Part shown: positions 34,656 to 43,668 of the stretch, one piece after another
How the letters are laid out: each line of letters starts with the position of its first letter
How positions within the stretch are numbered: position 1 is the first letter of the stretch
The notes under the pieces: model-generated
Databases searched by the model: none
What the model was told of the DNA's origin: nothing
The model's input: only the letters and a program-made list of their open reading frames with translations
Made by a program: the position numbers and the translations under genes
Assembly (NCBI GenBank): GCA_937950315.1
Contig: CALFDU010000040.1
Span: 1-64,000, forward strand
Length of the DNA stretch: 64,000 nt
Origin: an uncultured Saprospiraceae bacterium
GTDB lineage: Bacteria; Bacteroidota; Bacteroidia; Chitinophagales; Saprospiraceae
Direction of reading: 5' to 3'

Positions 34656-35819
34656 TTACTGTTTTAAGCTTGGAAGTTTTCTTTCTTTACCTTGTTCGTT
34701 GATCCATTGATTCAAGCCACCTTCAAGATGGAAAACGGAAAGTGTAGGTGCTTTTTCCTTGATGAATGTAAGCAGTGTTCTACTTCTTTTTCCTGACTGG
34801 CAATGTAGAATGTAGGTTTTTGAATTGTCCAACTGATCAAGCTTTTTTTTCAAGGATTCCTTAGGGATGTTTTCAGCTCCTATATTGTGGATATCATACT
34901 CATTTGGTTCTCTGACGTCAATAACTTTGACAGATGATTCACTTGCTAATTTATTAAGAATCTGATGTGAGTCAAGCTCAAATGTTGCATTTATTTTCAG
35001 TTTACAGATGTCGTCATAATCTTCAAGAATGATTTCATCTTTACTACTATTTCGATAATGGTGGTCGTCACTTTGCTTTAGTTTTACGGAAAGCATTTGA
35101 TGATCGGCCAGATCAATATTTAGAATTCTATCTACCAAGCGTGAAGGCATACCGCTGGCAATTTTAATTACTTCCTGTGCTTGCATGCAAGCAATCATTC
35201 CTACGACGGGTCCCAGCACACCAGCTTCGGCACAATTGGGTACGGCATCTTCGAGAGGCGGAGTAGGGAATAAGTCGCGGTAGTTGGTTGAGTAACTGCC
35301 ATCTTTATTTTTCATGTTGAAGATCGCGAGTTGTCCTTCGTAGCGGTGTACAGAAGCAAAGACGTTTACTTTTTCAAATTTCACACAGGCATCATTGATT
35401 AGATATCTGGTTGGAAAATTATCAGTGCCATCTGCTATTATATCGTAATTTTTGAAAATATCGCCTACGTTTTCAGTGCTTAGTCTCTCTTTATAGATTT
35501 GACATTGAATGTCTGGATTTATGGCTTTTACTTTTTGCAAGGCGACTTCTACTTTGTGCTTGCCTACATCTTGTGAAGAGTATAATATCTGTCTATGCAG
35601 ATTGTGTATTTCAACCTTATCAAAATCAATGATTCCTAAATTACCAATACCTGCTGCCGCCAAATATAAGATCAATGGCGAGCCAAGACCACCAGCACCT
35701 ACTATCAAAACTTTTGCTTTGGCCAATTTCTCTTGTTGTTCAAGATTGAAATTGGGTAGATTTAACTGCCTGCTGTATCGTTCAATGTTGGATGGGTTCA
35801 ATGGTAGATTTTTGATCAA
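34656..35819 (-). CDS. moeB: MoeB/ThiF-type adenylyltransferase with rhodanese domain
   Basis: Activates the MoaD C terminus by adenylylation and probably supplies sulfur through its rhodanese domain. The E1-like domain (about 15-255) has VGAGGLGSPL and the DFDKVEIHNLHRQ segment. The C-terminal rhodanese domain (about 285-385) has HCQSGKRS with the catalytic Cys. The first zinc Cys of the usual YRCLFP motif is replaced (YRDLFP), and only the later NCAEAG Cys is seen. The start is taken as TTG at 35819, next to the stop of the upstream gene; an ATG at 35882 would overlap that gene by 62 nt. Confidence 0.88.
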   Translation of the reverse strand: MIKNLPLNPSNIERYSRQLNLPNFNLEQQEKLAKAKVLIVGAGGLGSPLILYLAAAGIGNLGIIDFDKVEIHNLHRQILYSSQDVGKHKVEVALQKVKAINPDIQCQIYKERLSTENVGDIFKNYDIIADGTDNFPTRYLINDACVKFEKVNVFASVHRYEGQLAIFNMKNKDGSYSTNYRDLFPTPPLEDAVPNCAEAGVLGPVVGMIACMQAQEVIKIASGMPSRLVDRILNIDLADHQMLSVKLKQSDDHHYRNSSKDEIILEDYDDICKLKINATFELDSHQILNKLASESSVKVIDVREPNEYDIHNIGAENIPKESLKKKLDQLDNSKTYILHCQSGKRSRTLLTFIKEKAPTLSVFHLEGGLNQWINEQGKERKLPSLKQ

Positions 35820-35820
35820 G

Positions 35821-36213
35821 TTACACTTTTTCCTTTTCTTCTTTAACACGCCAAGGCGGGTTAATCCTGTTTTCGCCCCCATAGAACAAAATGATTTGAT
35901 GGTTGTCTGGGTCTTTCAATCTTGCTTCGCGCCACAACCATGATTTGTCATTGGGCAATTCATCAAATTCTATCCCACGATCCTGCAGCTTAGCTACTTG
36001 TTTATCTAAATCTTCGCATTCAAAATATACATATATGCCTTCACCAGTAGTTTGTTTTTCTCTATAATGAATGGAAAACGTGGAATTACCGTCTGGGCAT
36101 AAAAATCTGGCATAATGATCAGACTTTACGATCAATTGAAGTCCTAGTTTTTTGTAAAAAGAAATTGATTTTGGAATATCTAAACAAGGAACTGTTACTT
36201 GATTAAGATTCAT
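35821..36213 (-). CDS. Glyoxalase/VOC-family protein
   Basis: A 130-residue protein of the vicinal oxygen chelate fold, with the N-terminal LDIPKSISFYKKLGL segment and a C-terminal metal-site region LKDPDNHQIILF. It is a single VOC module that would act as a dimer. The start at 36213 (MNLNQVTVP) gives the normal N terminus; the frame is open further upstream but that part looks non-coding. It precedes moeB directly on the same strand; no functional link is evident. Confidence 0.82.
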   Translation of the reverse strand: MNLNQVTVPCLDIPKSISFYKKLGLQLIVKSDHYARFLCPDGNSTFSIHYREKQTTGEGIYVYFECEDLDKQVAKLQDRGIEFDELPNDKSWLWREARLKDPDNHQIILFYGGENRINPPWRVKEEKEKV

Positions 36214-36553
36214 AGGCTGGCTGATTGGTTTGATGATGAAATATTTGATTGTACATCCAATTCCCACTACGATAATGCAATCAATAAATAAAGTGTTTGA
36301 GGGCGATTTTTGTTCTATTTTTCTGAAAACTGCTAGAAATTTAAATGAGTCTGTATGGCGCAAACACTTCTCCTAACGAGTGAATTTTCTCAAAGAGGCT
36401 CATATATCACATCTTTATGTGGTTGTAACATCTATTTCCTTGAACGACCTTTGTATCAGAAGTTGTATCCAGCATCATAAAGATGGAGCTCCTAACAACT
36501 TCAAAATTTATTTCAACTTTTCAGAGTTCGAAATTATTAAACTCCAAAAAATC
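36214..36553. other. Intergenic stretch without a supported gene
   Basis: About 340 bases between the VOC gene and the terminator of the TetR-SDR operon. Short frames are present but none has a protein-like composition or a plausible start. It should hold the promoter of the VOC-moeB transcript; no clear -7 box was found. Confidence 0.5.
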
Positions 36554-36586
36554 AAAAAGGTGTAAGAAAACTTCTTACACCTTTTT
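36554..36586. terminator. Strong terminator of the TetR-SDR operon
   Basis: A perfect 15-bp inverted repeat, AAAAAGGTGTAAGAA (36554-36568), loop AAC, TTCTTACACCTTTTT (36572-36586). The T-run works on either strand. It lies 175 nt downstream of the SDR stop. Confidence 0.85.
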
Positions 36587-36761
36587 AAATTTTGCTAGTT
36601 GCCTTACTGCCCGACACACTTTTCAATGGTACACCAAAATCTTTAAATGTACAATTGCGACAGTACTACTTTGTTCACTTTGCTAATCCTACTTTTGACT
36701 AGAAGTCAGTTGGATTATTAATTTGGCAATAAGCGTCTAAATGTAGCAATGCTTTTACATG

Positions 36762-37508
36762 CTAGTTTCTACCTGCTCTCACACCGCCATCTGTATCCCA
36801 AATTGCACCAGTCACCCAAGAGGTTTTGTCTGACAATAAGAATACGATACTATTGGCTACATCTTGAGGTGTACCATTTCTACCTATTGGATGAAATCCG
36901 TTGAATCCTTCAAGAGCTTTTTCTGCTTCTGCTTTACCGCCAAATACTCCATGATATACTGGTGTATTTACCACTGCAGGAGAGACTGCATTTACTCTAA
37001 TGTTGTGTTCTGCTAATTCCATGGCTAGATGTTGAGTTAGTGAGTGCAAACCTGCTTTTTGCATTGAATATGCACTTGACGGAGTTGCTTTTACAGCTTG
37101 TTTTGCCCACATCGAACCAACGTTAACAATTGATCCACCATTGGTCTGCTTCATTTTCTTAGCAACCGCTTGAGTAAGGAAAAAGAAACCTCTATTGAGA
37201 TCAAGGTAAGAATTGTAATCCTCTTTTGTATGATCTAAAAATGGTTTAGGGCCGAAAATTCCTGAAGCATTGACCAAAAAATCAACATCATTTAAAGCAT
37301 TGATACTTGATACGAATCCTTCTAGGTCTTCACTGTTGGTAATGTCAACTTTGTGCTTGATAAGATTTTCTTGATCTGCAATCTTGTCAGTGTTACGTCC
37401 TACAATATGAACGGTTGCTCCTGTTGCTAATAATTGTTCGGCAGTAGCTTTCCCAATCCCGCTGGTACCTCCAACGATCACTGCAACTTTGTTTTTGAAT
37501 TCTGTCAT
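36762..37508 (-). CDS. Short-chain dehydrogenase/reductase
   Basis: NAD(P)-dependent classical SDR of 248 residues. The nucleotide-binding GGTSGIG lies at residues 10-16 and the NASG segment near 82. The catalytic Ser is in VNVGSMW and the YxxxK pair in YSMQK near 150-154, and the C-terminal TDGG motif is present. The substrate is unknown. The start at 37508 follows from the family N terminus. An operator-like palindrome lies 28 nt upstream, and the adjacent tetR gene is on the same strand. Confidence 0.92.
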   Translation of the reverse strand: MTEFKNKVAVIVGGTSGIGKATAEQLLATGATVHIVGRNTDKIADQENLIKHKVDITNSEDLEGFVSSINALNDVDFLVNASGIFGPKPFLDHTKEDYNSYLDLNRGFFFLTQAVAKKMKQTNGGSIVNVGSMWAKQAVKATPSSAYSMQKAGLHSLTQHLAMELAEHNIRVNAVSPAVVNTPVYHGVFGGKAEAEKALEGFNGFHPIGRNGTPQDVANSIVFLLSDKTSWVTGAIWDTDGGVRAGRN

Positions 37509-37535
37509 AACTAAATTTTTAATAATAAATAAAAT

Positions 37536-37549
37536 ACAGACTAGTCTGT
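37536..37549. promoter_or_regulatory. TetR operator in front of the SDR gene
   Basis: ACAGACTAGTCTGT is a perfect 14-base palindrome. It shares AGACWAGTCTGTCTA (37538-37552) with the site upstream of tetR at 38163-38182, so both are probably bound by the TetR-family protein encoded between them. Confidence 0.65.
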
Positions 37550-37575
37550 CTATTTTGTAATAAATTTTTTTTCTT

Positions 37576-38136
37576 TTATATGATTTTAGCACACAAATTT
37601 TTGGCTTCTTTTATTGGCCAATCTTCTTGGTGAAGATGACTTTCCGCAACAGCTCCTTCGTAAAGTAGATATACTTGTTTGGCTATTACAGATCTTTCTT
37701 TTTTGCTTTTTTCTTTGAGATTAGAATCTATCAGTTGACCGATTAATTCAATAAATGAAGATTTTGATTTAATAATTTCAGATCTGATATTTTCATTCTC
37801 TCTTGGAATTTCAGCAACTGTTTTGATGCACCAGCATCCGTTAAAATCTTTGTCTTTGAAAAAGAGTTGTAAAAAGTCAAAGATTGCTAAAACCTGAGCG
37901 GAGCCATTCTTTTTGGATCTCGCATATTCATCTATTTGTGCTAAAAATGTAGCGTTTTTGTGTTTCAAATAGGAAATACATATTTCTTCCTTTGATTTGA
38001 AATGATTGTACAATGTAGCTTTCGCAATATTTGCTTTCTCAATTATTTCATTGATCCCAGTAGAATTGTATCCATTCTTATAAAACAAGAATGACGCCGT
38101 TTCTATTATATTTTGCTTTGTATCTGAATGCTTCAC
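37576..38136 (-). CDS. TetR-family transcriptional repressor
   Basis: A 186-residue regulator. The N-terminal helix-turn-helix (about 10-55) reads [23 protein letters not shown] and later [13 protein letters not shown]. The C-terminal ligand domain resembles the YcdC/AcrR-type group that regulates a neighbouring SDR. The start is GTG at 38136, 4 nt after a perfect TATCTTTG box, implying a leaderless message. The stop lies 67 nt before the SDR start. It likely represses itself and the SDR gene through the two palindromes. Confidence 0.92.
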   Translation of the reverse strand: MKHSDTKQNIIETASFLFYKNGYNSTGINEIIEKANIAKATLYNHFKSKEEICISYLKHKNATFLAQIDEYARSKKNGSAQVLAIFDFLQLFFKDKDFNGCWCIKTVAEIPRENENIRSEIIKSKSSFIELIGQLIDSNLKEKSKKERSVIAKQVYLLYEGAVAESHLHQEDWPIKEAKNLCAKII

Positions 38137-38140
38137 GGGG

Positions 38141-38182
38141 CAAAGATAGGGGGAATATTGTTAGTAGACAAGTCTGTCTACT
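38141..38182 (-). promoter_or_regulatory. Promoter and operator of tetR
   Basis: On the minus strand TTG (complement of 38169-38171), a 20-base spacer and TATCTTTG (complement of 38141-38148) form a full -33/-7 promoter. The inverted repeat AGTAGACAAGTCTGTCTACT (38163-38182, 8-bp arms, 4-base spacer) covers the -33 element, so binding would block RNA polymerase. Confidence 0.7.
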
Positions 38183-38313
38183 TATTATTTTTTCATCCAG
38201 ATTCTATCTCTCTTAGGTTTGGTATATCCTACAGTTTGTTAAAGTCTTACGAGTAGAGAGCAGTAATCCGAAAAATGAGTATAAGTGATCGATTAAAGGG
38301 AAAGTATTGAGGT

Positions 38314-40422
38314 TTACGATATTCTTCCCCAGTCCTTATTCTTTTTGAAATAGACTTTTAAAGAATTTCTCAGAATTTCATTGGCAGGGTGTTCTAGATT
38401 GGGGTCGCTATCTAAGACAAGTTTGGCAACGCTCCTGGCTGTGGAAGTAACCGTTCTGTCCTCGACCAAATTGAGTAATTGAAAACGCATGACGCCACTT
38501 TGTTGTGTACCGATCAGATCTCCTGGTCCACGCAATCGCAAGTCTGCTTCCGCTATTTTAAATCCATCGGTTGTTGATACCATGGTGTGTATTCTTTCCT
38601 TTCCTTCACTCGACAACTTGTTGCCACTCATCAATATACAAAACGACTGATCTGCTCCTCGACCAACCCGCCCTCTTAACTGGTGCAATTGACTTAATCC
38701 AAATCGTTCTGTGTTTTCTATGATCATCACAGATGCATTTGGGACATTGACTCCGACTTCTATGACAGTAGTGGCCACCATGATTTGTGTTTTCTTTTCG
38801 ACAAACCGCTGCATCTCAAGATCTTTTTCTGCTGGTTTGAGTCGGCCGTGTACTACACTGATCTGGAACTCTGGTGGTCGGAAAATGTCTCGTATTTGTT
38901 CGTATCCCGTTTGAAGGTTTTGTAAGTCGAGTGTTTCAGATTCTTCGATGAGGGGATAGACAATATAGATCTGTCTGCCTTTTTCTATTTCAGTACGCAT
39001 AAAATCGACCACTTCATATCGTTTGGATTCAAACATGTGAACGGTCTTTACCGGTTTTCTTCCTGGTGGAAGTTCGTCGATGACGGATACATCAAGATCT
39101 CCATACACTGTCATGGCAAGCGTTCTTGGTATTGGTGTTGCCGTCATGACCAGTATGTGTGGAAGGAAATCTGGATTTTTGCTCCAGAGTTTGGCACGTT
39201 GCATGACGCCAAACCGATGTTGCTCATCGATGATGGCAATGCCTAGTTTTTTGAATACCACATAATCTTCCAGCAAGGCATGTGTTCCTACGATGATGTC
39301 GAGGTCTCCGTTCTTAAGATATTCAAGTACCAGTTTTCTTTCTTTGCCTTTGATGGCTCCAGAAAGAAATCCCACTTTTACGCCGGTGCCTTCGAGGTAT
39401 TCTTGAAGGGATTGATAATGTTGTTGTGCAAGTATCTGGGTGGGAGCCAGCATGGTGGCTTGAAAACCATTGTCGATGGCGATCAGCATGGTAAGCAGTG
39501 CCACCATCGTTTTACCAGAACCCACATCTCCCTGCAGTAATCGATTCATTTGATAACCCGAACCAACGTCAGTGCGGATTTCCTTCACCACCCGTTTCTG
39601 CGCACCTGTCAATTCGAAAGGCAGATTGTTTTTGTAAAAACTGTTGAAAGCATCCCCTATTTGCGAGAAAACAGGACCCTTGTATTTTAATTTTCTTCTC
39701 TGCTTACTAAAGAGCATGGCCAATTGAAAAAAGAATATCTCTTCAAATTTTAATCTGGCGATACTCGCATCTGCTTCTTCCTTGGTCTTTGGCTGATGGA
39801 TTTTTATCAAGGCATCGTACCTCGATTGGAGTTTTATTTTCTCTATAAGATATGGAGGCAAAGTCTCTTCGAGATCACTTGGTTTTAATTCGTCAAAAAT
39901 ATTGACGATCAACCTTCTGCGGTGTTTGTTGTCCACTCCTAGTTTGGTGAGTGCCTCTGTGGATGAATATACAGCCTCGAGGCTGGTCTTCATTTTGCTC
40001 GCTCCAGATTTGATCATTTCGAGTTCGGGGTGTGCGAGTGTCTTTTTGCCTTTGTAGATAGATAGTCTTCCGTAGATAATGTATTCTTTGTCAGGGACGA
40101 TCATTTTTCTTACCCACGACACGCCTTTGAACCAAAGCAATTCTATGTAGCCGGTATCGTCTTTGGCAACGGCCGATAATCTTTGTTGTCTTTTTCCTTT
40201 TACTTCTTTGACGGAAGTGATTTTTGCCTTGAGCAATACCTTTTCACCATCTCGACCGATGTCTTTGATGGTGGTATAGTTTGTCTTATCGACATATCTA
40301 AATGGAAAGGTATAGAGTAAATCTTCGACCGTCCGGATATTAAAATCCTGGATTAGGAACTTGGCACGGGTAGGGCCGACTCCTTTTAAAAACTCTATGG
40401 GTCTCGATAATAAACTACTCAT
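38314..40422 (-). CDS. recG: ATP-dependent DNA helicase RecG
   Basis: Branch-migrating helicase that rescues stalled forks. It has 702 residues. The N-terminal wedge/OB-fold spans about 1-240, followed by the helicase core with Walker A GDVGSGKT near 295 and the DEQH box in IIDEQHRFG near 398. Motif VI is in QLRGRVGRG, and the TRG-like C-terminal region is present. Length and start are typical. It is divergent from rbfA with about 140 nt between. Confidence 0.96.
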   Translation of the reverse strand: MSSLLSRPIEFLKGVGPTRAKFLIQDFNIRTVEDLLYTFPFRYVDKTNYTTIKDIGRDGEKVLLKAKITSVKEVKGKRQQRLSAVAKDDTGYIELLWFKGVSWVRKMIVPDKEYIIYGRLSIYKGKKTLAHPELEMIKSGASKMKTSLEAVYSSTEALTKLGVDNKHRRRLIVNIFDELKPSDLEETLPPYLIEKIKLQSRYDALIKIHQPKTKEEADASIARLKFEEIFFFQLAMLFSKQRRKLKYKGPVFSQIGDAFNSFYKNNLPFELTGAQKRVVKEIRTDVGSGYQMNRLLQGDVGSGKTMVALLTMLIAIDNGFQATMLAPTQILAQQHYQSLQEYLEGTGVKVGFLSGAIKGKERKLVLEYLKNGDLDIIVGTHALLEDYVVFKKLGIAIIDEQHRFGVMQRAKLWSKNPDFLPHILVMTATPIPRTLAMTVYGDLDVSVIDELPPGRKPVKTVHMFESKRYEVVDFMRTEIEKGRQIYIVYPLIEESETLDLQNLQTGYEQIRDIFRPPEFQISVVHGRLKPAEKDLEMQRFVEKKTQIMVATTVIEVGVNVPNASVMIIENTERFGLSQLHQLRGRVGRGADQSFCILMSGNKLSSEGKERIHTMVSTTDGFKIAEADLRLRGPGDLIGTQQSGVMRFQLLNLVEDRTVTSTARSVAKLVLDSDPNLEHPANEILRNSLKVYFKKNKDWGRIS

Positions 40423-40524
40423 AAATATTTGCCGAAAGGCATATCATCATCAAACATAAAATGAAATACAAATATAAGCGGTCAGCCGAAAGTTTACCCA
40501 CTACCATATAAAACATCTCAATAC

Positions 40525-40556
40525 TTGATAGTTAAGGCTTAATACTGTTACTTTTG
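40525..40556 (+). promoter_or_regulatory. Promoter of rbfA
   Basis: TTG at 40525-40527, a 21-base spacer and TACTTTTG at 40549-40556 fit the Bacteroidota consensus. The box ends 4 nt before the rbfA ATG, so the transcript should start at or beside the start codon. Confidence 0.65.
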
Positions 40557-40560
40557 TAGC

Positions 40561-40938
40561 ATGGCAGAATCAAAAAGGCAACAGCAAGTAGGATCTCTCA
40601 TCAAAAGACACTTCAGTACTGTGTTGATGAACGAGGGACCTAATATTTATCAAGGTTTATTGGTGACGGTGACGGATGTGAAGATGAGTTCTGACTTGGG
40701 CTTGGCTAAGATTTACGTTTCCATTTTTGGGACCGATAATAAGATGGCTGTGGTCGAGGAACTTGAATTCAACAATACCTTGTTGCGCCAGATGCTTGCC
40801 AATCGGATCAAGCGCCATGTACGTAGAATTCCCAATATCAATATATATCTGGATGATACACTCGATGAAATGTACCGTTTGCGTGGCGTTTTCGATCGAC
40901 TACACGACCAGAAACTGATGGGGAAAGAGGAGGAATAA
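40561..40938 (+). CDS. rbfA: 30S ribosome-binding factor A
   Basis: Assists late 30S subunit maturation and 16S rRNA 5'-end processing. It has 125 residues with a KH-type fold. The N-terminal QQQVGSLIKRHFSTVL helix, the VTDVKMSSDLGLAKIYVS strand region and the C-terminal LDEMYRL are conserved. The predicted message is leaderless. It is divergent from recG. Confidence 0.93.
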   Translation: MAESKRQQQVGSLIKRHFSTVLMNEGPNIYQGLLVTVTDVKMSSDLGLAKIYVSIFGTDNKMAVVEELEFNNTLLRQMLANRIKRHVRRIPNINIYLDDTLDEMYRLRGVFDRLHDQKLMGKEEE

Positions 40939-41066
40939 TTTCATAAAACACTGAGGGTTAAGACTATAGCTCAGATTATCGCTTCCGCAAATTTGGCCCC
41001 GAGCTTTCAACGGAAAACTTGTGTATAACTCCTTGTAATATATTTCTTTACATATTTAGATTTTTA

Positions 41067-41074
41067 TATTTTTG
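41067..41074 (+). promoter_or_regulatory. -7 promoter element of purA
   Basis: TATTTTTG is a perfect TAnnTTTG match, 33 nt upstream of the purA ATG. No convincing -33 TTG was found at the right distance. Confidence 0.45.
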
Positions 41075-41107
41075 TCCTTTAAGTAACCAATCCAAATTCA
41101 AAGCTCA

Positions 41108-42373
41108 ATGGCTTTAGATGTACTATTAGGACTTCAATGGGGAGACGAAGGAAAAGGGAAAATCGTCGACTACCTAGCCCCGAATTACAACATGATAGCA
41201 AGATTTCAAGGAGGCCCCAACGCTGGGCATACCATTGTGATCGGTGAAGACAAATTTGTGTTGCACACAATCCCTTCAGGAATTTTCAGAGAAAATGTGG
41301 ACAATCTCATCGGAAACGGTGTTGTGGTTGATCCTACCATTCTGGCCAAAGAAATAAGAGGCTTGAAAGCAGCTGGTCTAGATATGAAAAACTTGAAGAT
41401 TTCTTCAAAAGCCCACTTGATTCTACCTACGCACAGATGGCTTGATGCAGCCTCAGAAGCCGCCAAAGGAAAAGCCAAAATTGGTTCGACCCTGAAAGGA
41501 ATCGGTCCTACATATATGGACAAGACTGGAAGAAACGGTTTGAGAATAGGGGATGTATCTTCTCCTGACTTTAGAGCCAAGTACGATGCGCTTGCTGCCA
41601 AGCACAAGCAATTGGTTTCTATCTATCCTGATGTAGATTTTGATCACAAAGGCGAAGAGGAAAGATGGTTTGAAGCAATCGAAGAAATCAAATGGATTCC
41701 CGTTGTGGACAGTCAGTATTATGTAAATGCAGCCTTGAAAGCTGGACAGAATATTTTGGCAGAAGGAGCACAAGGATCAATGCTAGATATTGATTTTGGA
41801 ACATATCCATTTGTAACTTCATCCAATACGGTTACTTCAGGCGTCTGTAATGGACTTGGGGTGGCGCCGCAGAAAATCGGAGATGTAATCGGTATTACCA
41901 AAGCTTACTGTACTAGAGTCGGGTCAGGACCTTTCCCTACGGAATTGCATGGCGAAGTGGGTGAGCAGTTGAGAACATTGGGAAGTGAGTTTGGTGCGAC
42001 AACAGGAAGACCAAGAAGATGTGGATGGATTGATATTCCGCAATTGAAATATACCATTTTGATCAATGGGGTGACTAGCCTTTGTATTACCAAGCTTGAT
42101 ATCTTGAATGAATTTGAAGAAATACGATTGGCCAAGGAATATACCATTGGTGGAGAGAAGACAGATCAATTGCCATTTGACTTGAATAGCGCAGACATCA
42201 CTATTGATTTTGAAGCGATGAGTGGATGGAAGACTGATTTGGAAGGGCTTCAATCATTCAGTGATTTACCGATGCCAGCACAAGAGTTCTTGAATGAAAT
42301 TGAGCGCCTATTGGAAGTACCGATCAACTTTGTGTCTAAAGGACCTCAAAGGAAGAATCTGATATTGAAGTAA
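41108..42373 (+). CDS. purA: Adenylosuccinate synthetase
   Basis: Converts IMP, aspartate and GTP to adenylosuccinate in AMP synthesis. It has 421 residues with the N-terminal P-loop-like LQWGDEGKGKIVD near 8-20, the catalytic His in GPNAGHT near 38-44, and the TTGRPRRCGW segment near 297-306. A strong terminator follows 30 nt after the stop. Confidence 0.97.
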   Translation: MALDVLLGLQWGDEGKGKIVDYLAPNYNMIARFQGGPNAGHTIVIGEDKFVLHTIPSGIFRENVDNLIGNGVVVDPTILAKEIRGLKAAGLDMKNLKISSKAHLILPTHRWLDAASEAAKGKAKIGSTLKGIGPTYMDKTGRNGLRIGDVSSPDFRAKYDALAAKHKQLVSIYPDVDFDHKGEEERWFEAIEEIKWIPVVDSQYYVNAALKAGQNILAEGAQGSMLDIDFGTYPFVTSSNTVTSGVCNGLGVAPQKIGDVIGITKAYCTRVGSGPFPTELHGEVGEQLRTLGSEFGATTGRPRRCGWIDIPQLKYTILINGVTSLCITKLDILNEFEEIRLAKEYTIGGEKTDQLPFDLNSADITIDFEAMSGWKTDLEGLQSFSDLPMPAQEFLNEIERLLEVPINFVSKGPQRKNLILK

Positions 42374-42403
42374 AAAGGAAATTAACCAAATATATACAAA
42401 CTA

Positions 42404-42437
42404 AAAAAGGGCTGCAATCTTCATTGCGGCCCTTTTT
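42404..42437. terminator. Terminator between purA and marC
   Basis: AAAAAGGGCTGCAAT (42404-42418), loop CTTC, ATTGCGGCCCTTTTT (42423-42437): 15 pairs with one G-U. A- and T-runs on both sides allow termination of both convergent genes. Confidence 0.88.
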
Positions 42438-42483
42438 CGTGTTGAAGTGCTTCAAAAAATTCACTTCGTAAAAAGCATTTATA

Positions 42484-43047
42484 TCATATGTTGGACTTGA
42501 CAATCTGAATGGCGATGGCCAATAAGATGATGCCAAAAACTTTTCTGATGGTGTTGATCGCTTGCGGAGACAATTTCTTGGAAAACCAATCAATTGAATT
42601 AAGCAATGTGAAAATGATCACTGCATTGATTATGATACCTGCAAGAATGCTGTACGTATCATATTCAGCTTTCAATGAGATAATGGTTGTCAATGTTCCT
42701 GCTCCTGCCAACAGAGGAAAAGCCAATGGTACAATGCTACCTGATCTTTCTTCTCCATCCGTTTCAGGATCTTCCTTAAAAATTTTTATGTTCAAGATCA
42801 TCTCCAATCCAATGAAGAACATGATCAACGAACCTGCAATTGCAAATGATGATGTATCAATTCCGAAGACACCCAAAATAGAGCTTCCGAAGAACAAAAA
42901 TGCCACCATAATCAATGCTGAAATCAGTGTAACTACTGTTTCATTAAACTTCAAACCTTCCTTCTTCATTCCTATGATAATTGGTACGTTGCCAATCATG
43001 TCGATAACTGAAAAAAGAATCACTGTTACTGATAAAATCGCTGCCAT
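42484..43047 (-). CDS. MarC-family inner-membrane protein
   Basis: A 187-residue protein with about six transmembrane helices, starting MAAILSVTVILFSVIDMIGNVP, the typical MarC N terminus. The start at 43047 gives the family length; the frame upstream to 43125 is a non-homologous extension. The function of MarC proteins is not established. It is divergent from the Lrp-type gene. Confidence 0.87.
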   Translation of the reverse strand: MAAILSVTVILFSVIDMIGNVPIIIGMKKEGLKFNETVVTLISALIMVAFLFFGSSILGVFGIDTSSFAIAGSLIMFFIGLEMILNIKIFKEDPETDGEERSGSIVPLAFPLLAGAGTLTTIISLKAEYDTYSILAGIIINAVIIFTLLNSIDWFSKKLSPQAINTIRKVFGIILLAIAIQIVKSNI

Positions 43048-43191
43048 AGTCTTAGCTTCTAGTGTTTGTAATATAAACGCAAAATTAAGCCATATTCCCA
43101 TAATATGACTTAATATATTGCTCACAAAGTCAATACTTTGATATTTGTTCTTATTTTTGAGTCAAATTTTACTTAGTTATATTAAAAAGCA

Positions 43192-43668
43192 ATGGCCAGT
43201 TATAAACTTGACGCGTTTGATGAAAGAATAATAAAAGAACTGACAGAGGACGCAAGAATGCCTATGATTCAGCTAGCAAATAAGCTAAAAGTGTCCAACA
43301 CCTTTGTGCATCAACGACTTAGGAAATTGAAGGAGTTTGGAATCCTACAAAATGCAACTTATAAGTTGGATGCTTATGCGCTAGGTTATGAGTCTTCTGC
43401 CTATACTCAGATCATGTTGACCAACTCTAAGTTCCATAGAAAAGTGGAAGAACAACTGGCTAAAATTCCAGAAATTGTAGAGTGTGTAAACATATCCGGA
43501 AGATATGCGCTACTCGTCAAAATATATGCTGAGAACAACAGAGCTTTGAGAGATGTGATCTATGAAAAAATACAACCCATAGAAGGCGTAGAAGGAACGA
43601 ATACTACCATCTCTTTTGAAACAGCATTCAGAAGAAATGTACCATTGTTGATTAAGGATCAGGCATAG
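43192..43668 (+). CDS. Lrp/AsnC-family transcriptional regulator
   Basis: A 158-residue regulator with an N-terminal winged helix (about 5-55, DERIIKELTEDARMPMIQLA) and a C-terminal RAM effector domain (about 70-150). Members sense amino acids; the ligand here is unknown. It is followed directly by a methyltransferase gene with no gap, so they are probably cotranscribed. Confidence 0.93.
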   Translation: MASYKLDAFDERIIKELTEDARMPMIQLANKLKVSNTFVHQRLRKLKEFGILQNATYKLDAYALGYESSAYTQIMLTNSKFHRKVEEQLAKIPEIVECVNISGRYALLVKIYAENNRALRDVIYEKIQPIEGVEGTNTTISFETAFRRNVPLLIKDQA

